Shown one piece after another: positions 20,197-29,209 of a DNA stretch of 64,000 nucleotides (position 1 is the first letter of the stretch; each line of letters opens with the position of its first letter). Origin of the DNA: Echinimonas agarilytica (lineage in GTDB: Bacteria > Pseudomonadota > Gammaproteobacteria > Enterobacterales > Neiellaceae); assembly GCF_023703465.1 (NCBI RefSeq), contig NZ_JAMQGP010000003.1, positions 558,001 to 622,000 on the forward strand, read 5' to 3'. Under the pieces are notes generated by a model. It made no database searches, was not told where the DNA came from, and worked only from the letters and a program-made list of their open reading frames with translations. The position numbers and the translations under genes were made by a program.

Positions 20197-22380
20197 ATGA
20201 GCACTGTTGCACAAGCTAAATTTCGCCAGTTCATTTATCGCCTGTTTGCTATTGCGGTAGGTGTTGCTGTCATCGTACTGGTATCATTTTTAACGTCGGA
20301 TAAGTTTAAAAGTATTGTCGACACACTTACGCCGCCAGAGCTACCTCTGTTGCAAGTCCGAAACCCAGATGGTAGCTGGGTCAAACAATATTGGCCTGAT
20401 CAGAATTGGGGGAGTCATGGTGACTATGTTAGCGACGATGCGCGAAAGTATCATCATATCTCGCAAGGGACTCGTACCATCCCAATTCCCTATGAATGGT
20501 TCATTAATCTAGAGCAGCCAAGTCAATCTGTTAGTTCCTTTTTGTTGCTCAATTGGTTTTCAGACAATGGTCTATTGACCGACGATGAATTTATTTTGCG
20601 GTTTGGCTTTATTCGAAGCGAGGCCCACCCTGAATACAATCCCGACGGCCTGCCTATTGGTTTGGCCCGCTCACCATCCATTACATTGCCAGGCTACTCA
20701 ACACAAACCAATGGCATAGGATTTACATGCGCTGCCTGTCATACAGGTCATTTTATTCACGACAACAAGGGCGAAAAGGTGGAATACGTTGTAGACGGAG
20801 CTCCAGCCACAACTGATTTAACTCAGCTGACTCGAACTTTGTCTGCATCACTGGGACAAACTGCACTTTCAAGCAAGCTTTCGTTATTTGATGGTCGGTT
20901 TGATCGGTTTGCAAAGCGTGTATTAGGTCCAAATTATAATGCGGCGAATAAGCTCAGGCTTTCTAATGAGCTAGCTTCGGTTGTTGTTGCAGGGCAAGGC
21001 AACTCCGACATTATTGAGGTTGAGGAAGGTTTTATGCGCTTAGACGCTTTAAACCGTATAGGTAACCAAGTATTTGCCGACAACATGAATCGTCGCTCCA
21101 ACTATCACGCCATTAATGCGCCTGTGAATTATCCACACCTGTGGACAGCATCTTGGTTTGATTGGGTGCAATATGATGGCTCCATTATGGGACCACTGAT
21201 CCGCAATGCGGGCGAGGCCATGGGGGTAAGTGCGTATGTTGACATGACTAGCTCACTTGAAGACAACCGCTTTGACTCATCGATTCCACTAGAAAACCTG
21301 GTTTGGCTTGAAGAGTTTTTAGGAGGACAAGAGCCCAATCCTCAAGATGGATTTTCAGGTCTTCACCCCCCGCAGTGGAGCTTGTCTGAAATTGATGATG
21401 AAAAGGCTTCGCTTGGGCAGTCTCTTTACCAAGCTAAATGTGAAGGTTGTCATTTACCTGCCCTGAATTCAGACGAAATTTGGCAAGCGCAGTATTTCGC
21501 ACCAATCGTCTATGAGCACAACGGAGTAATGCGCGAAACGCCGCACAAGGTGCTGAAACTCAAATTGATCGATTTGTCCCAAGTCGGTACCGATCCCGCT
21601 CAAGCTAACGTACTCGGGCAGCGGACATTAAGTACCGCTGGCATCACCAACGTTATTGAAAGTGAAGTGACGCCAAGTGTTGGCATTGATGAAGTTATTT
21701 GTGGAGAGGCTGCGAACCAGGAATACAGTTCGCAACTGAACGAACAATTCGCATATTCATCAAAGGGCGTGTATGAGGATGATAATGCAGCGCCAGAAGC
21801 CGTGGCATCGCTTGTTGATGTGCCCGTCAAAGATGGTGGCGATATCTTATTTGGTTTCGCATTGGGTGCCATCGTGCAAGAAACGATTAATGCTTGGTAC
21901 AAAGAGAAAGGGGTGACCGATCCTGCTCTTAAAGCCAAAATAGAAGGTAATCGTCCAAACTGCATCCGTGCGACTTCAGGCTACAAGGCGCGCCCATTGA
22001 ATGGTGTATGGGCTACCGCACCATTTTTACATAACGGTTCGGTGGCTACATTGCGGGATTTGTTGTGTCCGGCCAATGACCAAAGACCGACCTATTTGGA
22101 ATTGGGTAATATCCGTTTTGATGCCAAGAATGTAGGGCTTTATCAGCCTAATGGATTTGAAAAAGTGGCGAAAAAGCTATTAGCTGACGGCAGGAAATAT
22201 ACTGATGAGGGCTATTTCATTTTAGATACTCAAGTGCCAGGCAATTCCAACTCTGGTCACCATTTTTCAGACCAATATGACACGTCAAAGCACTACTTGG
22301 ATCAACCCAAGGGTGTGATTGGAACCGCGTTCAATGAAGAACAATGTGACGCAATCATCGAATACTTAAAAACGATCTAA
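20197..22380 (+). CDS. RoxA-like di-haem c-type cytochrome (putative dioxygenase/peroxidase)
   Basis: Large di-haem cytochrome of 727 residues. The ATG at 20197 has TAGGAG seven bases upstream; an earlier ATG at 20107 lies in the terminator region. A membrane anchor or uncleaved signal spans about residues 12-32, so the bulk is periplasmic. Two haem sites are seen, CAACH at residues 178-182 and CEGCH at 415-419. The segment YKARPLNGVWATAPFLHNGS is characteristic of the RoxA/di-haem peroxidase superfamily. Known members include rubber oxygenases and Pseudomonas fatty-acid dioxygenases; the substrate here cannot be told. A P450 gene follows 12 bp downstream, suggesting shared metabolism. Confidence 0.8.
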   Translation: MSTVAQAKFRQFIYRLFAIAVGVAVIVLVSFLTSDKFKSIVDTLTPPELPLLQVRNPDGSWVKQYWPDQNWGSHGDYVSDDARKYHHISQGTRTIPIPYEWFINLEQPSQSVSSFLLLNWFSDNGLLTDDEFILRFGFIRSEAHPEYNPDGLPIGLARSPSITLPGYSTQTNGIGFTCAACHTGHFIHDNKGEKVEYVVDGAPATTDLTQLTRTLSASLGQTALSSKLSLFDGRFDRFAKRVLGPNYNAANKLRLSNELASVVVAGQGNSDIIEVEEGFMRLDALNRIGNQVFADNMNRRSNYHAINAPVNYPHLWTASWFDWVQYDGSIMGPLIRNAGEAMGVSAYVDMTSSLEDNRFDSSIPLENLVWLEEFLGGQEPNPQDGFSGLHPPQWSLSEIDDEKASLGQSLYQAKCEGCHLPALNSDEIWQAQYFAPIVYEHNGVMRETPHKVLKLKLIDLSQVGTDPAQANVLGQRTLSTAGITNVIESEVTPSVGIDEVICGEAANQEYSSQLNEQFAYSSKGVYEDDNAAPEAVASLVDVPVKDGGDILFGFALGAIVQETINAWYKEKGVTDPALKAKIEGNRPNCIRATSGYKARPLNGVWATAPFLHNGSVATLRDLLCPANDQRPTYLELGNIRFDAKNVGLYQPNGFEKVAKKLLADGRKYTDEGYFILDTQVPGNSNSGHHFSDQYDTSKHYLDQPKGVIGTAFNEEQCDAIIEYLKTI

Positions 22381-22392
22381 GGAGCAGACGTT

Positions 22393-23619
22393 ATGAGTCA
22401 ATCATCCGCTAAGAAAGGTCTCGCAGCGCGTTTTATTGAGTATATGCTCACGCAAAAACCGGATCTGTTTTTCAAGATTTTGCGCAATACAATTCCTGTG
22501 TTTGGTAATACAAAAACGGGGCCTGTGTTTATAACCCGATTTAATGATGTACAAGAGGCGTTGACTCGACCCGAAGTATTTCGAGTGATGTATGCGCCTA
22601 TGATGGACCCGTCAGTTGGGCCGTTTATGTTAGGGCGAGATGGCACCACAATTAACCAGCGTGACAAGGGGATTATGCGCTCGTTAATTCAGCGAGAAGA
22701 CATACCCAAAATTAAGGCGATATCGGCTAAGCTCGCTGACCAAGCAGTATCTTCTCAGCTTGACAAAAAGCAAATCGAAGTCGTGAATACTGTGTCGCGT
22801 TGGGTGCCTGTTCGTTTGACCTGTGAATATTTTGGTTTTACTGGCCCAAATGATGAAAGCATGTTTCGATGGTCGAGAGCCACGCAATATGACATGTTTC
22901 ATAATCAAGACAACGACCCTCAGGTGCATCAAGAAAATATTGAAGCGGGCGCTCAGATGAAAGATTTTCTGACAGAACTTCTACCGAAACGGCGTCAAGA
23001 GATAGGAGATAATCCTGATTTAGATGACATCTTATCGCGCCTTTTAAAATCCAGATTTGATGACAGTATAAAATTCGATGAATCGCGCATCATGACGAAC
23101 ATCATGGGCACATTAGTCGGTGGTATTGAAACAACGTCGCAAGCTGTGGTGCAAATTCTCGAGCAACTATTTAAGCGTCCTGAAATATTAGAACAAGCTA
23201 AAAAACTCGCTGCCAATGACGATGACAAACAGCTTTACCAGTATTGTTGGGAGGCATTGCGGTTTAACCCAATCAATCCGTTTGTGATGCGACAATGCGC
23301 AAAAGACTACAAAATAGCCAGTGGTTCTTGGCGTTCCAAAACCATTAAGGCAGGAGCCGTTGTGCTGGTGTCTGGACGGTCAGCGATGCGTGATGGGCGT
23401 CAAGTGCCATGTGCCAATGACTTCTGTATTGATCGTCCTGACTATCATTACATGCACATGGGGTATGGCGAACATACGTGTCTTGGCGATATGGTTGGCC
23501 GCATTGAAATTACCCAAATGGTCAAACGTTTACTGTTATTGCCGAATGTGCGCCCCGTGAGCGAGATTGACTTTGAAGGTGGGCCGTTCCCAGAGCGCTA
23601 CGTAATTGCCTTTGACTAA
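22393..23619 (+). CDS. Cytochrome P450
   Basis: Haem-thiolate enzyme of 408 residues without signal peptide, expected in the cytoplasm. The I-helix motif GGIETTSQ lies near residues 243-250, the ExxR pair at E287 and R290 (EALR), and the haem-ligand cysteine at residue 363 in HMGYGEHTCLG. The usual phenylalanine at the start of that motif is methionine here. EALRFNP recalls the P450 domains of fungal linoleate diol synthases, though this is an impression without alignment. AAGGAG precedes the start, and the gene is co-transcribed with the di-haem cytochrome. No ferredoxin or reductase gene is nearby, so electron supply or a peroxide-using mechanism is open. Confidence 0.85.
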   Translation: MSQSSAKKGLAARFIEYMLTQKPDLFFKILRNTIPVFGNTKTGPVFITRFNDVQEALTRPEVFRVMYAPMMDPSVGPFMLGRDGTTINQRDKGIMRSLIQREDIPKIKAISAKLADQAVSSQLDKKQIEVVNTVSRWVPVRLTCEYFGFTGPNDESMFRWSRATQYDMFHNQDNDPQVHQENIEAGAQMKDFLTELLPKRRQEIGDNPDLDDILSRLLKSRFDDSIKFDESRIMTNIMGTLVGGIETTSQAVVQILEQLFKRPEILEQAKKLAANDDDKQLYQYCWEALRFNPINPFVMRQCAKDYKIASGSWRSKTIKAGAVVLVSGRSAMRDGRQVPCANDFCIDRPDYHYMHMGYGEHTCLGDMVGRIEITQMVKRLLLLPNVRPVSEIDFEGGPFPERYVIAFD

Positions 23620-23645
23620 ATCATTCATTTTTAAAACTAGCCATA

Positions 23646-23677
23646 AAAAAAGCCGCATTCATTGAATGCGGCTTTTT
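23646..23677. terminator. Bidirectional terminator between P450 and alkylsulfatase genes
   Basis: A perfect stem AGCCGCATTC/GAATGCGGCT with a three-base loop, flanked by A and T runs, between two convergent genes. It indicates that the sulfatase is a separate transcription unit. Confidence 0.92.
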
Positions 23678-23693
23678 ATTTAAAATGACTGAG

Positions 23694-25661
23694 TTAAGGA
23701 GTCACGACATTAAACCAAAAATTGAAGTCATCGAGCATTGCTAAAAAATCATCGATGATTTTTTCATCACCTTTTATTGTGATCTTGCCATCTTTAACGG
23801 CCTGATCGAACGTCATTTGCTTTAGCTGAATTTCATTCATGGTTGCCATGGATAACGTCATTTCAGCGTCAGCTTTTTCAACTTGTTTTTGAGTATGGTT
23901 CAAAACTGCATTTTCAACCGATAGAGTATAGTTTGATTGCAAGTCGGAGAAATTGATATTGATGGAAAACTGTTGACCGGCAGCTTTGTCTGGATCCAAT
24001 CGTACAGCAAAGAAATCAAACAACATATCTGGAGTCATCGCTCGAATGGTGTCTGGTGTAGCCGTTTGAGTCCCTCCCGCTGCAGGCACACCGTTGCGCA
24101 GTTCGAATGCACCTTGTAAATACACAGAGCGCCATGGGCCGGACTCAGATTGGTATCCTAATTGCTCATATGCATCGGCTAATAGTTCTTTTGAAGGTTT
24201 ACTTATAGGGTTTGCAAATACCGCGTGTTTCATTACTTCTGCCACCCAGCGATACTCACCTTTGTCGAATGATGATTGAGATTTTTTAAGGACCTCTTTT
24301 TCTCCCCCCATAAACTCAATGTATTTCTTTGCTACCATTTCAGGTGGAAGGTTGTTGAGGTTTGAAGGGTTGCCATTGTACCAGCCCATATAACGTTGAT
24401 AGACAGCGCGGCTGTTATGGCGCAAGGTTCCGTAGTAGCCGCGAGTGCTCCAATTTTGTTCGAGCTCTGGCGGCAAAACGAGCATTTCTGATATTTCTTC
24501 CCCCGTGTACCCTTGATTCATTAGGCGAACCGATTGGTCGTGAGTGAACTTATAGATATCACGTTGTTTTTTGAAATAAGGAACAATGTTCTCTGAGCCC
24601 CAAAGCGGCCAGTGATGGCTTTGGAATTTTACTTCAACTTCATCTCCCCAAGTTTCGATTGTCTCGTTTAGAAAACTAGACCAAATCAACGCATCACGCA
24701 CTTGTGCGCCACGAAGCGTCAATATGTTGTGCATAGTATTGGTACTGTTTTCGGCCATCCAAAGTGCCTTAAGCTGTGGAAACCAGGTGTTCATTTCAGC
24801 AGGAGCTTCTGACCCCGGAGTCATCTGGAATACCATTTTGACACCATCAACCGTCAGTTCTTGGCCTGTTTCTTTAACGTTTACATTTGGAATAATGAGC
24901 CCAGCTAAACCGGTGGAAACCGTCATTCCTAAGCCTCCATTGACGCCACCACGAGCATTTCTAGGGAGCATTGCGCCATACATATACACCGCTCTGCGGC
25001 CCATCGCATTACCCGCGATGACATTCTCTGAAACGGCATGCTCAGTAAAGTGTTCAGGAGCAATCACTTTAACCTTTCCTGAGGAGGCGTCTTTGGCAGT
25101 AATAATTCCGGTAGCGCCTCCGTAATGATCGATATGACTATGGCTATAAACCACTGCCACAACAGGGCGCTCTCCTAGCTGTTGATTAACAAAGTCCAAT
25201 GCTGCTTTGGCGGTTTCTGGTGAGATCAGGGGATCAAACACAATCCAGCCAGAATCGCCCTGAACGAAAGTAATGTTGCTTAAATCGAAACTACGGACTT
25301 GATAGATATTGTCGGTGACTTTAAATAATCCGTGTTCCATTACCAGTTGAGCATTGCGCCAAAGGCTTGGGTTTACTGTGTCAGGAGAGGCTTTATCACT
25401 TGAAATGTAAGATTTGTATTGTTCCAAATCCCATACAACGTTGCCGCTGGGGTCTTTAATAGTTATTACATCTGGCTTGGCAATGAAACCTTTACGTGCA
25501 TTCTCAAAATCGGTCTTGTCACTGAACGGAAGCGCTTTTAATACGGCTGCATTTGCGTCTTTTGTATGCTGTGTTGCTGGCTTTGGAGACGTTGAGGCTA
25601 TTGCTGAAGATATTGAAGCTAGAGCTATAGCACTCGTTAGAGCCAATGTAACAAACTTCAT
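23694..25661 (-). CDS. SdsA1-like alkyl/aryl-sulfatase (metallo-beta-lactamase fold)
   Basis: Secreted type III sulfatase of 655 residues that in the family hydrolyses sulfate esters such as alkyl sulfates to alcohol and sulfate with two zinc ions. The ATG at 25661 begins a clear signal peptide (MKFVTLALTSAIALASISS, cleavage near residue 24); the longer frame to 25748 is ignored. The zinc motif HSHIDHYGG is at about residue 175, followed by an all-alpha dimerisation region, and a C-terminal SCP2-like domain lies in about the last 130 residues. It converges on the P450 gene. Alkylsulfatase substrates and fatty-alcohol oxidation could be linked, but that is conjecture. Confidence 0.9.
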   Translation of the reverse strand: MKFVTLALTSAIALASISSAIASTSPKPATQHTKDANAAVLKALPFSDKTDFENARKGFIAKPDVITIKDPSGNVVWDLEQYKSYISSDKASPDTVNPSLWRNAQLVMEHGLFKVTDNIYQVRSFDLSNITFVQGDSGWIVFDPLISPETAKAALDFVNQQLGERPVVAVVYSHSHIDHYGGATGIITAKDASSGKVKVIAPEHFTEHAVSENVIAGNAMGRRAVYMYGAMLPRNARGGVNGGLGMTVSTGLAGLIIPNVNVKETGQELTVDGVKMVFQMTPGSEAPAEMNTWFPQLKALWMAENSTNTMHNILTLRGAQVRDALIWSSFLNETIETWGDEVEVKFQSHHWPLWGSENIVPYFKKQRDIYKFTHDQSVRLMNQGYTGEEISEMLVLPPELEQNWSTRGYYGTLRHNSRAVYQRYMGWYNGNPSNLNNLPPEMVAKKYIEFMGGEKEVLKKSQSSFDKGEYRWVAEVMKHAVFANPISKPSKELLADAYEQLGYQSESGPWRSVYLQGAFELRNGVPAAGGTQTATPDTIRAMTPDMLFDFFAVRLDPDKAAGQQFSININFSDLQSNYTLSVENAVLNHTQKQVEKADAEMTLSMATMNEIQLKQMTFDQAVKDGKITIKGDEKIIDDFLAMLDDFNFWFNVVTP

Positions 25662-25991
25662 GATGTATGAATCCTTTTGATGAGAACGCTGGCATTCGGA
25701 ATGATGTAAACCAATGCTCGAAATTAAGTCATGTCTAATTCTAGTCAAAAATTTAAACTGCCTAGGAAGGATTGATATAAGTTGTTAAACCTGTTTTGTA
25801 TGAGAATTGTAATTGACATTGATAGCAGTTGCGATTGCTGTTAAATGGTTGTTATATATTAACTTTTAGCTTGATGGCTTGAAGTGGTGTATATAATCTA
25901 TTTGCGCTTTCACTTGGCACATTCTGAAGTGTGAAGTATCAACATTCTGTGTTGGTTTTTATCTATTCTTATTCAAAAGTTAGGGGAATTC
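25662..25991. other. Divergent intergenic region, alkylsulfatase/DUF4282
   Basis: AT-rich 330 bp carrying the promoters of both divergent genes. The clearest element is a TATAAT at 25892-25897 in front of the DUF4282 gene. No gene or RNA was recognised. Confidence 0.5.
25871..25897 (+). promoter_or_regulatory. Possible promoter of the DUF4282 gene
   Basis: Perfect -10 TATAAT at 25892-25897 with TTGATG at 25871-25876; the 15-bp spacer is shorter than optimal. It is about 95 bp before the ATG at 25992. Confidence 0.4.
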
Positions 25992-26279
25992 ATGCGAAGC
26001 GCATTATTTTTCGATCATATGTTAACGCCAAAAATCATCACCATTGTCTATTGGTTGTTGTTACTTGCCGCAGTTATTTCAGGAATAGTAAGTATGTTTG
26101 GTGGTTACTATGGCATGACCACTGAAACTTTTTTCCTCGGTTTAGCTACTATGGTGGGTGGAGCGATTGGTGCTCGTATTTGGTGTGAGTTGATGATCGT
26201 GCTGTTTAAAATTCATGAGAATTTACACAAAATAGCCAATAAGTCAGGGGGCGAAGAGTCCGAAGAAGTGACGCATTAG
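25992..26279 (+). CDS. DUF4282 domain small membrane protein
   Basis: A 95-residue protein with two hydrophobic helices (about residues 14-38 and 47-72) and a charged C-terminal tail rich in Glu and His. The MLTPKIITIVYWLLLL start and the WCELMIVLFKIHENLHKI segment match DUF4282, a family of unknown function. AGGGGAA lies six bases before the ATG. It is monocistronic, with its own terminator. Confidence 0.8.
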   Translation: MRSALFFDHMLTPKIITIVYWLLLLAAVISGIVSMFGGYYGMTTETFFLGLATMVGGAIGARIWCELMIVLFKIHENLHKIANKSGGEESEEVTH

Positions 26280-26638
26280 GGCGCAAAAGAAGCCACTTGA
26301 AGTGGCTTCTTTTTCTATTTAGTTTGGACTTCTCGTATTCACTGCTCAGTTAGCTTTGAGGTCACTCGAATTTAAATGGCAGCGTTAATCTGACTATTTT
26401 GTAGGTAGATCAACATTTGATACACTAAAACTGTCACTATGACTACCATCTTTAAGGTGCGTTGACATTATTTCATGGCGAAACACAAGCGCATTAATTT
26501 ATTTCTTATACATAAAATTAGTACCACAAATTTGGATCATGTTGATGGCGTTCATTCATTCATCTCCATTGGTATTTTGACTCGAGATATCAATGAACTA
26601 CGCTATTAAGTAATTACTGTTGCGTCTGAAGGATATCG
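26280..26638. other. Intergenic region
   Basis: 359 bp that begin with the DUF4282 terminator. A 44-codon open frame at 26475-26609 has no ribosome site and is not called. A TTGATA and TATGAC pair with 15-bp spacing (about 26415-26441) is a weak promoter candidate for the following two-gene unit. Confidence 0.4.
26285..26314 (+). terminator. Terminator of the DUF4282 gene
   Basis: An AGAAGCCACTT/AAGTGGCTTCT stem with a two-base apparent loop (in practice four or more) is followed by TTTTT. Confidence 0.88.
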
Positions 26639-26902
26639 ATGTTGAATCAAAACGAAGTGATCGTTTTCCTAATAGCACTTGGGGTCATTTGGTTCCTTTG
26701 TATCTTCAAAGAGCATTTGAACGAGTTACGCCAGCCCAAGCTTCTGCTATCAGCATTTGCAATGCTAGTGCTTGCGTGGCTTGCTACGAATCTCGAACAC
26801 TTGTTCGCATACACGTTTTTTAATACCGTTGAGCATTTGAGTTATGCGCTCAATGGTGTTCTCCTAGCCCTATGGTGTTACGGGGAAAGGGCTCGTGACT
26901 GA
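26639..26902 (+). CDS. Small three-helix membrane protein, paralogue of the GGDEF-EAL N-terminus
   Basis: An 87-residue protein with no recognised family name. AAGGA lies five bases before the ATG. Three hydrophobic helices (about 6-24, 33-47 and 57-80) carry acidic and histidine residues inside: NLEHLF and TVEHLSY. The pattern E-x11-E-x13-W (residues near 50, 62 and 76) recurs gaplessly in the membrane part of the next protein, together with two shared leucines, so the two look homologous. Its stop overlaps the next start by eight bases, implying coupled synthesis. It may form a membrane sensor with the c-di-GMP enzyme; this is inference. Confidence 0.7.
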   Translation: MLNQNEVIVFLIALGVIWFLCIFKEHLNELRQPKLLLSAFAMLVLAWLATNLEHLFAYTFFNTVEHLSYALNGVLLALWCYGERARD

Positions 26903-28847
26903 CGCTGTCGTGATATTCGACGTGATAGCCGCTGTAGCTTGCCTTATCGGGCTATATTTCTACGTCTCTCGCCAACGTTCTTCGCTACGTGTGTCTCAGC
27001 GCTATGTCATGGCAGGTATTATCTGTCTAACCTTTGCCATTAATGCTATGTCGGCTTATGAGTGGTTTAACCTTGAGTCGGCAGCGCATCAAATCGAATC
27101 AATAAACGATTATTTGCAGGTTCTACAGCCCATTTTGTGGGGGCTTTTTGTTTATATATTTATTCAAGTGAACTTCACCAAGAGGTTGACTCAAAGTATC
27201 GAAATGACTCGCAATGTGTTGCACGACATGCCGGTCATGCTGCGTGCTTTGAATGCAGACGGTACCATTGTGTCGTGGAATGCAAAAGCACAAAGAATTA
27301 GTGGTTTCAGTCACGAAGAAATGAAAGCTTTGGGTGACGATATAAGTACCGTGTTTGTGCCCTATCCGCCAGAGCAATTGGAGCCACATCTGAAATACAT
27401 ATCTCATACCGACGGTATGCACCTGTCTAAAATGATTCGCAAGGATGGAGAAGCCCGAAGAATTGCTTGGTATACCACCGAACAGTCAGAGCGTGTGCCG
27501 GGCTGGAGCAAGTGGGAAGTGGGTATTGATCTGACTAAGCGCTTTGAGTATCAAGACAAGCTCGAACAAATGGCGATGACCGATAGTTTAACCGAGCTGC
27601 CAAATCGTCGTTATTTGCAATCTCAAATTTCTCAATTAATGTCGAGCGCTACAGTCCAAACAATTTGGCTCGTAAATATTGATTTAGATAATTTCAAGAT
27701 CATTAATGAAACCATGGGGCACAGCGTAGGCGATGGCTTGTTGATTGAGTCTGCACACCGGATCACATCACTATTGAGTGAAGGCATGTGGCTGTGTCGA
27801 ACGGGGGGAGACGAATTCGGTCTTCTTATTGAAGGCGGCAGCAAAGACAGTGTTGAAGCCCTTGTTCTTCAGATTATGTCAGCAATGACCTGCAGCCCAT
27901 TCGACATTGCAGATAATAAAATCACAACGTCTGTAAGCATGGGTGGGGCCAGCTCTTCTCGGTCATTATTCAATGAGGCAGACCTCATTAATAACTCAGA
28001 AACAGCCATGTATGCGGCCAAAGCGAATGGTCGCAATGGTTACCAATTTTATTCGGATGAACTGTCCCAAGAAATCAGACGCGAACGACAATTGATTGAG
28101 AGGCTGACAGTCGCTGTGGCTGATTCAAGCTTTGAGTTGTTTTATCAGCCACAAATTGAGCTTTCGTCAAAGCGATTAATTGGGGTTGAAGCACTGATTC
28201 GTTGGTCAGAAGCACCACCTTCGGAGTTCATTCCGTTGGCAGAAAAAAATGGTTTGATCAATCAAATTAGTGAGTGGGTGCTTAAAACAGCTTGCCAACA
28301 AATTTCGGATTGGAGAGATCAGGGGTTTGAATGCAAAGTATCGATAAACCTGTCCGCAGTGCAGTTCTACCAAGCTGAATTTGACCTGATGTATGCCGAT
28401 ATTATTGACAGTTACAACTTGCCCCCAGACCTTATAGGTTTTGAGATTACCGAAGGGACTTTGATCAGAAATATTGATGATGCGATTGCCACGGTCTCTA
28501 GGCTGAGTGATCGGGGCTTTGAAATATCGCTCGATGATTTTGGTACGGGGTATTCTTCGTTTTCCTATTTGAAGAACTTACCGGCAAAAACGATTAAAAT
28601 TGATAAGAGTTTTATCGATGATCTAGCCACATCTGACCTCGACGCAAATTTAGTTTCAGGCATGATCAGCATGGTGCATAGTCTGGATATGAAAGTATTG
28701 GCAGAGGGAGTTGAGACAACTGAACAATTGCAACTATTGAAACAATATCAATGCGATAGTGTACAAGGGTTTGTGTTCTCAGAAGCAAAAAATGCCAAGG
28801 ATTTTTTTGAATGGTTACAAGTGTTTGAAGCCGAGGCTAAACCCTAA
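26895..28847 (+). CDS. Membrane PAS-GGDEF-EAL c-di-GMP signalling protein
   Basis: A 650-residue protein with a GTG start preceded by GGGGAAAGG. Three N-terminal helices span about residues 5-95. A PAS domain (about 105-215, with GTIVSWNAKAQRISGFSHEE) follows. The GGDEF domain (about 225-390) keeps GGDEF intact at about 303-307, so diguanylate cyclase activity is possible; no RxxD inhibitory site is seen just upstream. The EAL domain (about 400-640) keeps EAL at about 432 and DDFGTGYSS, consistent with phosphodiesterase activity. Both catalytic halves therefore look intact. Its membrane region resembles the small upstream protein. Confidence 0.93.
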   Translation: MTDAVVIFDVIAAVACLIGLYFYVSRQRSSLRVSQRYVMAGIICLTFAINAMSAYEWFNLESAAHQIESINDYLQVLQPILWGLFVYIFIQVNFTKRLTQSIEMTRNVLHDMPVMLRALNADGTIVSWNAKAQRISGFSHEEMKALGDDISTVFVPYPPEQLEPHLKYISHTDGMHLSKMIRKDGEARRIAWYTTEQSERVPGWSKWEVGIDLTKRFEYQDKLEQMAMTDSLTELPNRRYLQSQISQLMSSATVQTIWLVNIDLDNFKIINETMGHSVGDGLLIESAHRITSLLSEGMWLCRTGGDEFGLLIEGGSKDSVEALVLQIMSAMTCSPFDIADNKITTSVSMGGASSSRSLFNEADLINNSETAMYAAKANGRNGYQFYSDELSQEIRRERQLIERLTVAVADSSFELFYQPQIELSSKRLIGVEALIRWSEAPPSEFIPLAEKNGLINQISEWVLKTACQQISDWRDQGFECKVSINLSAVQFYQAEFDLMYADIIDSYNLPPDLIGFEITEGTLIRNIDDAIATVSRLSDRGFEISLDDFGTGYSSFSYLKNLPAKTIKIDKSFIDDLATSDLDANLVSGMISMVHSLDMKVLAEGVETTEQLQLLKQYQCDSVQGFVFSEAKNAKDFFEWLQVFEAEAKP

Positions 28848-28856
28848 ATTCAGGTA

Positions 28857-29066
28857 TCAATCGTGCTGTTCTTGCGCTTTTTTCAATGCACGCTTTTTGC
28901 GTTGTTCACAGAGCTTCATAACGTAGAGCTTTTGAGCATCTTCCAAATTCTGCCAACCGAATCGCTCTTCGCGTTTGCGGAAACATCCGATGCAATACCC
29001 CTTATCTCCGGTCTGGCATATGCCAAGGCAGGGGTTTGGAATGTCAAAAAGATGCAGCTGACTCAT
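28857..29066 (-). CDS. DUF1289 family protein
   Basis: A 69-residue cysteine protein. The DUF1289 signature is plain: NPCLGICQTG, then CIGCFRKREERFGW, giving C-x3-C-x7-C-x2-C, presumably a metal site. The family start fits the ATG at 29066 (MSQLHLFDIP); a longer frame to 29144 adds a non-conserved stretch. The ribosome site is weak. It converges on the GGDEF-EAL gene. Function is unknown. Confidence 0.85.
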   Translation of the reverse strand: MSQLHLFDIPNPCLGICQTGDKGYCIGCFRKREERFGWQNLEDAQKLYVMKLCEQRKKRALKKAQEQHD

Positions 29067-29209
29067 AATAATTACGATTGTGTTATTTACGAGCAGTTTA
29101 GCGATTGGACAATTTACACGCAAGCAACACAAAATCCCTGCCAATAATCTGTGGCAAAAACGATATCATTAACTAAAGTTTCGTTTTAATTACTTTTTAA
29201 AGGATTGCC

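Noticed and set aside
24724-25125. Long open frame antisense to the alkylsulfatase gene
   Set aside because: It is a shadow of the real gene with strong MBL motifs on the other strand; no start signal or family match.
26475-26609. A 44-codon open frame in the 26.3-26.6 kb gap
   Set aside because: No ribosome site, no recognisable motif or signal sequence; a chance frame in AT-rich DNA is as likely.
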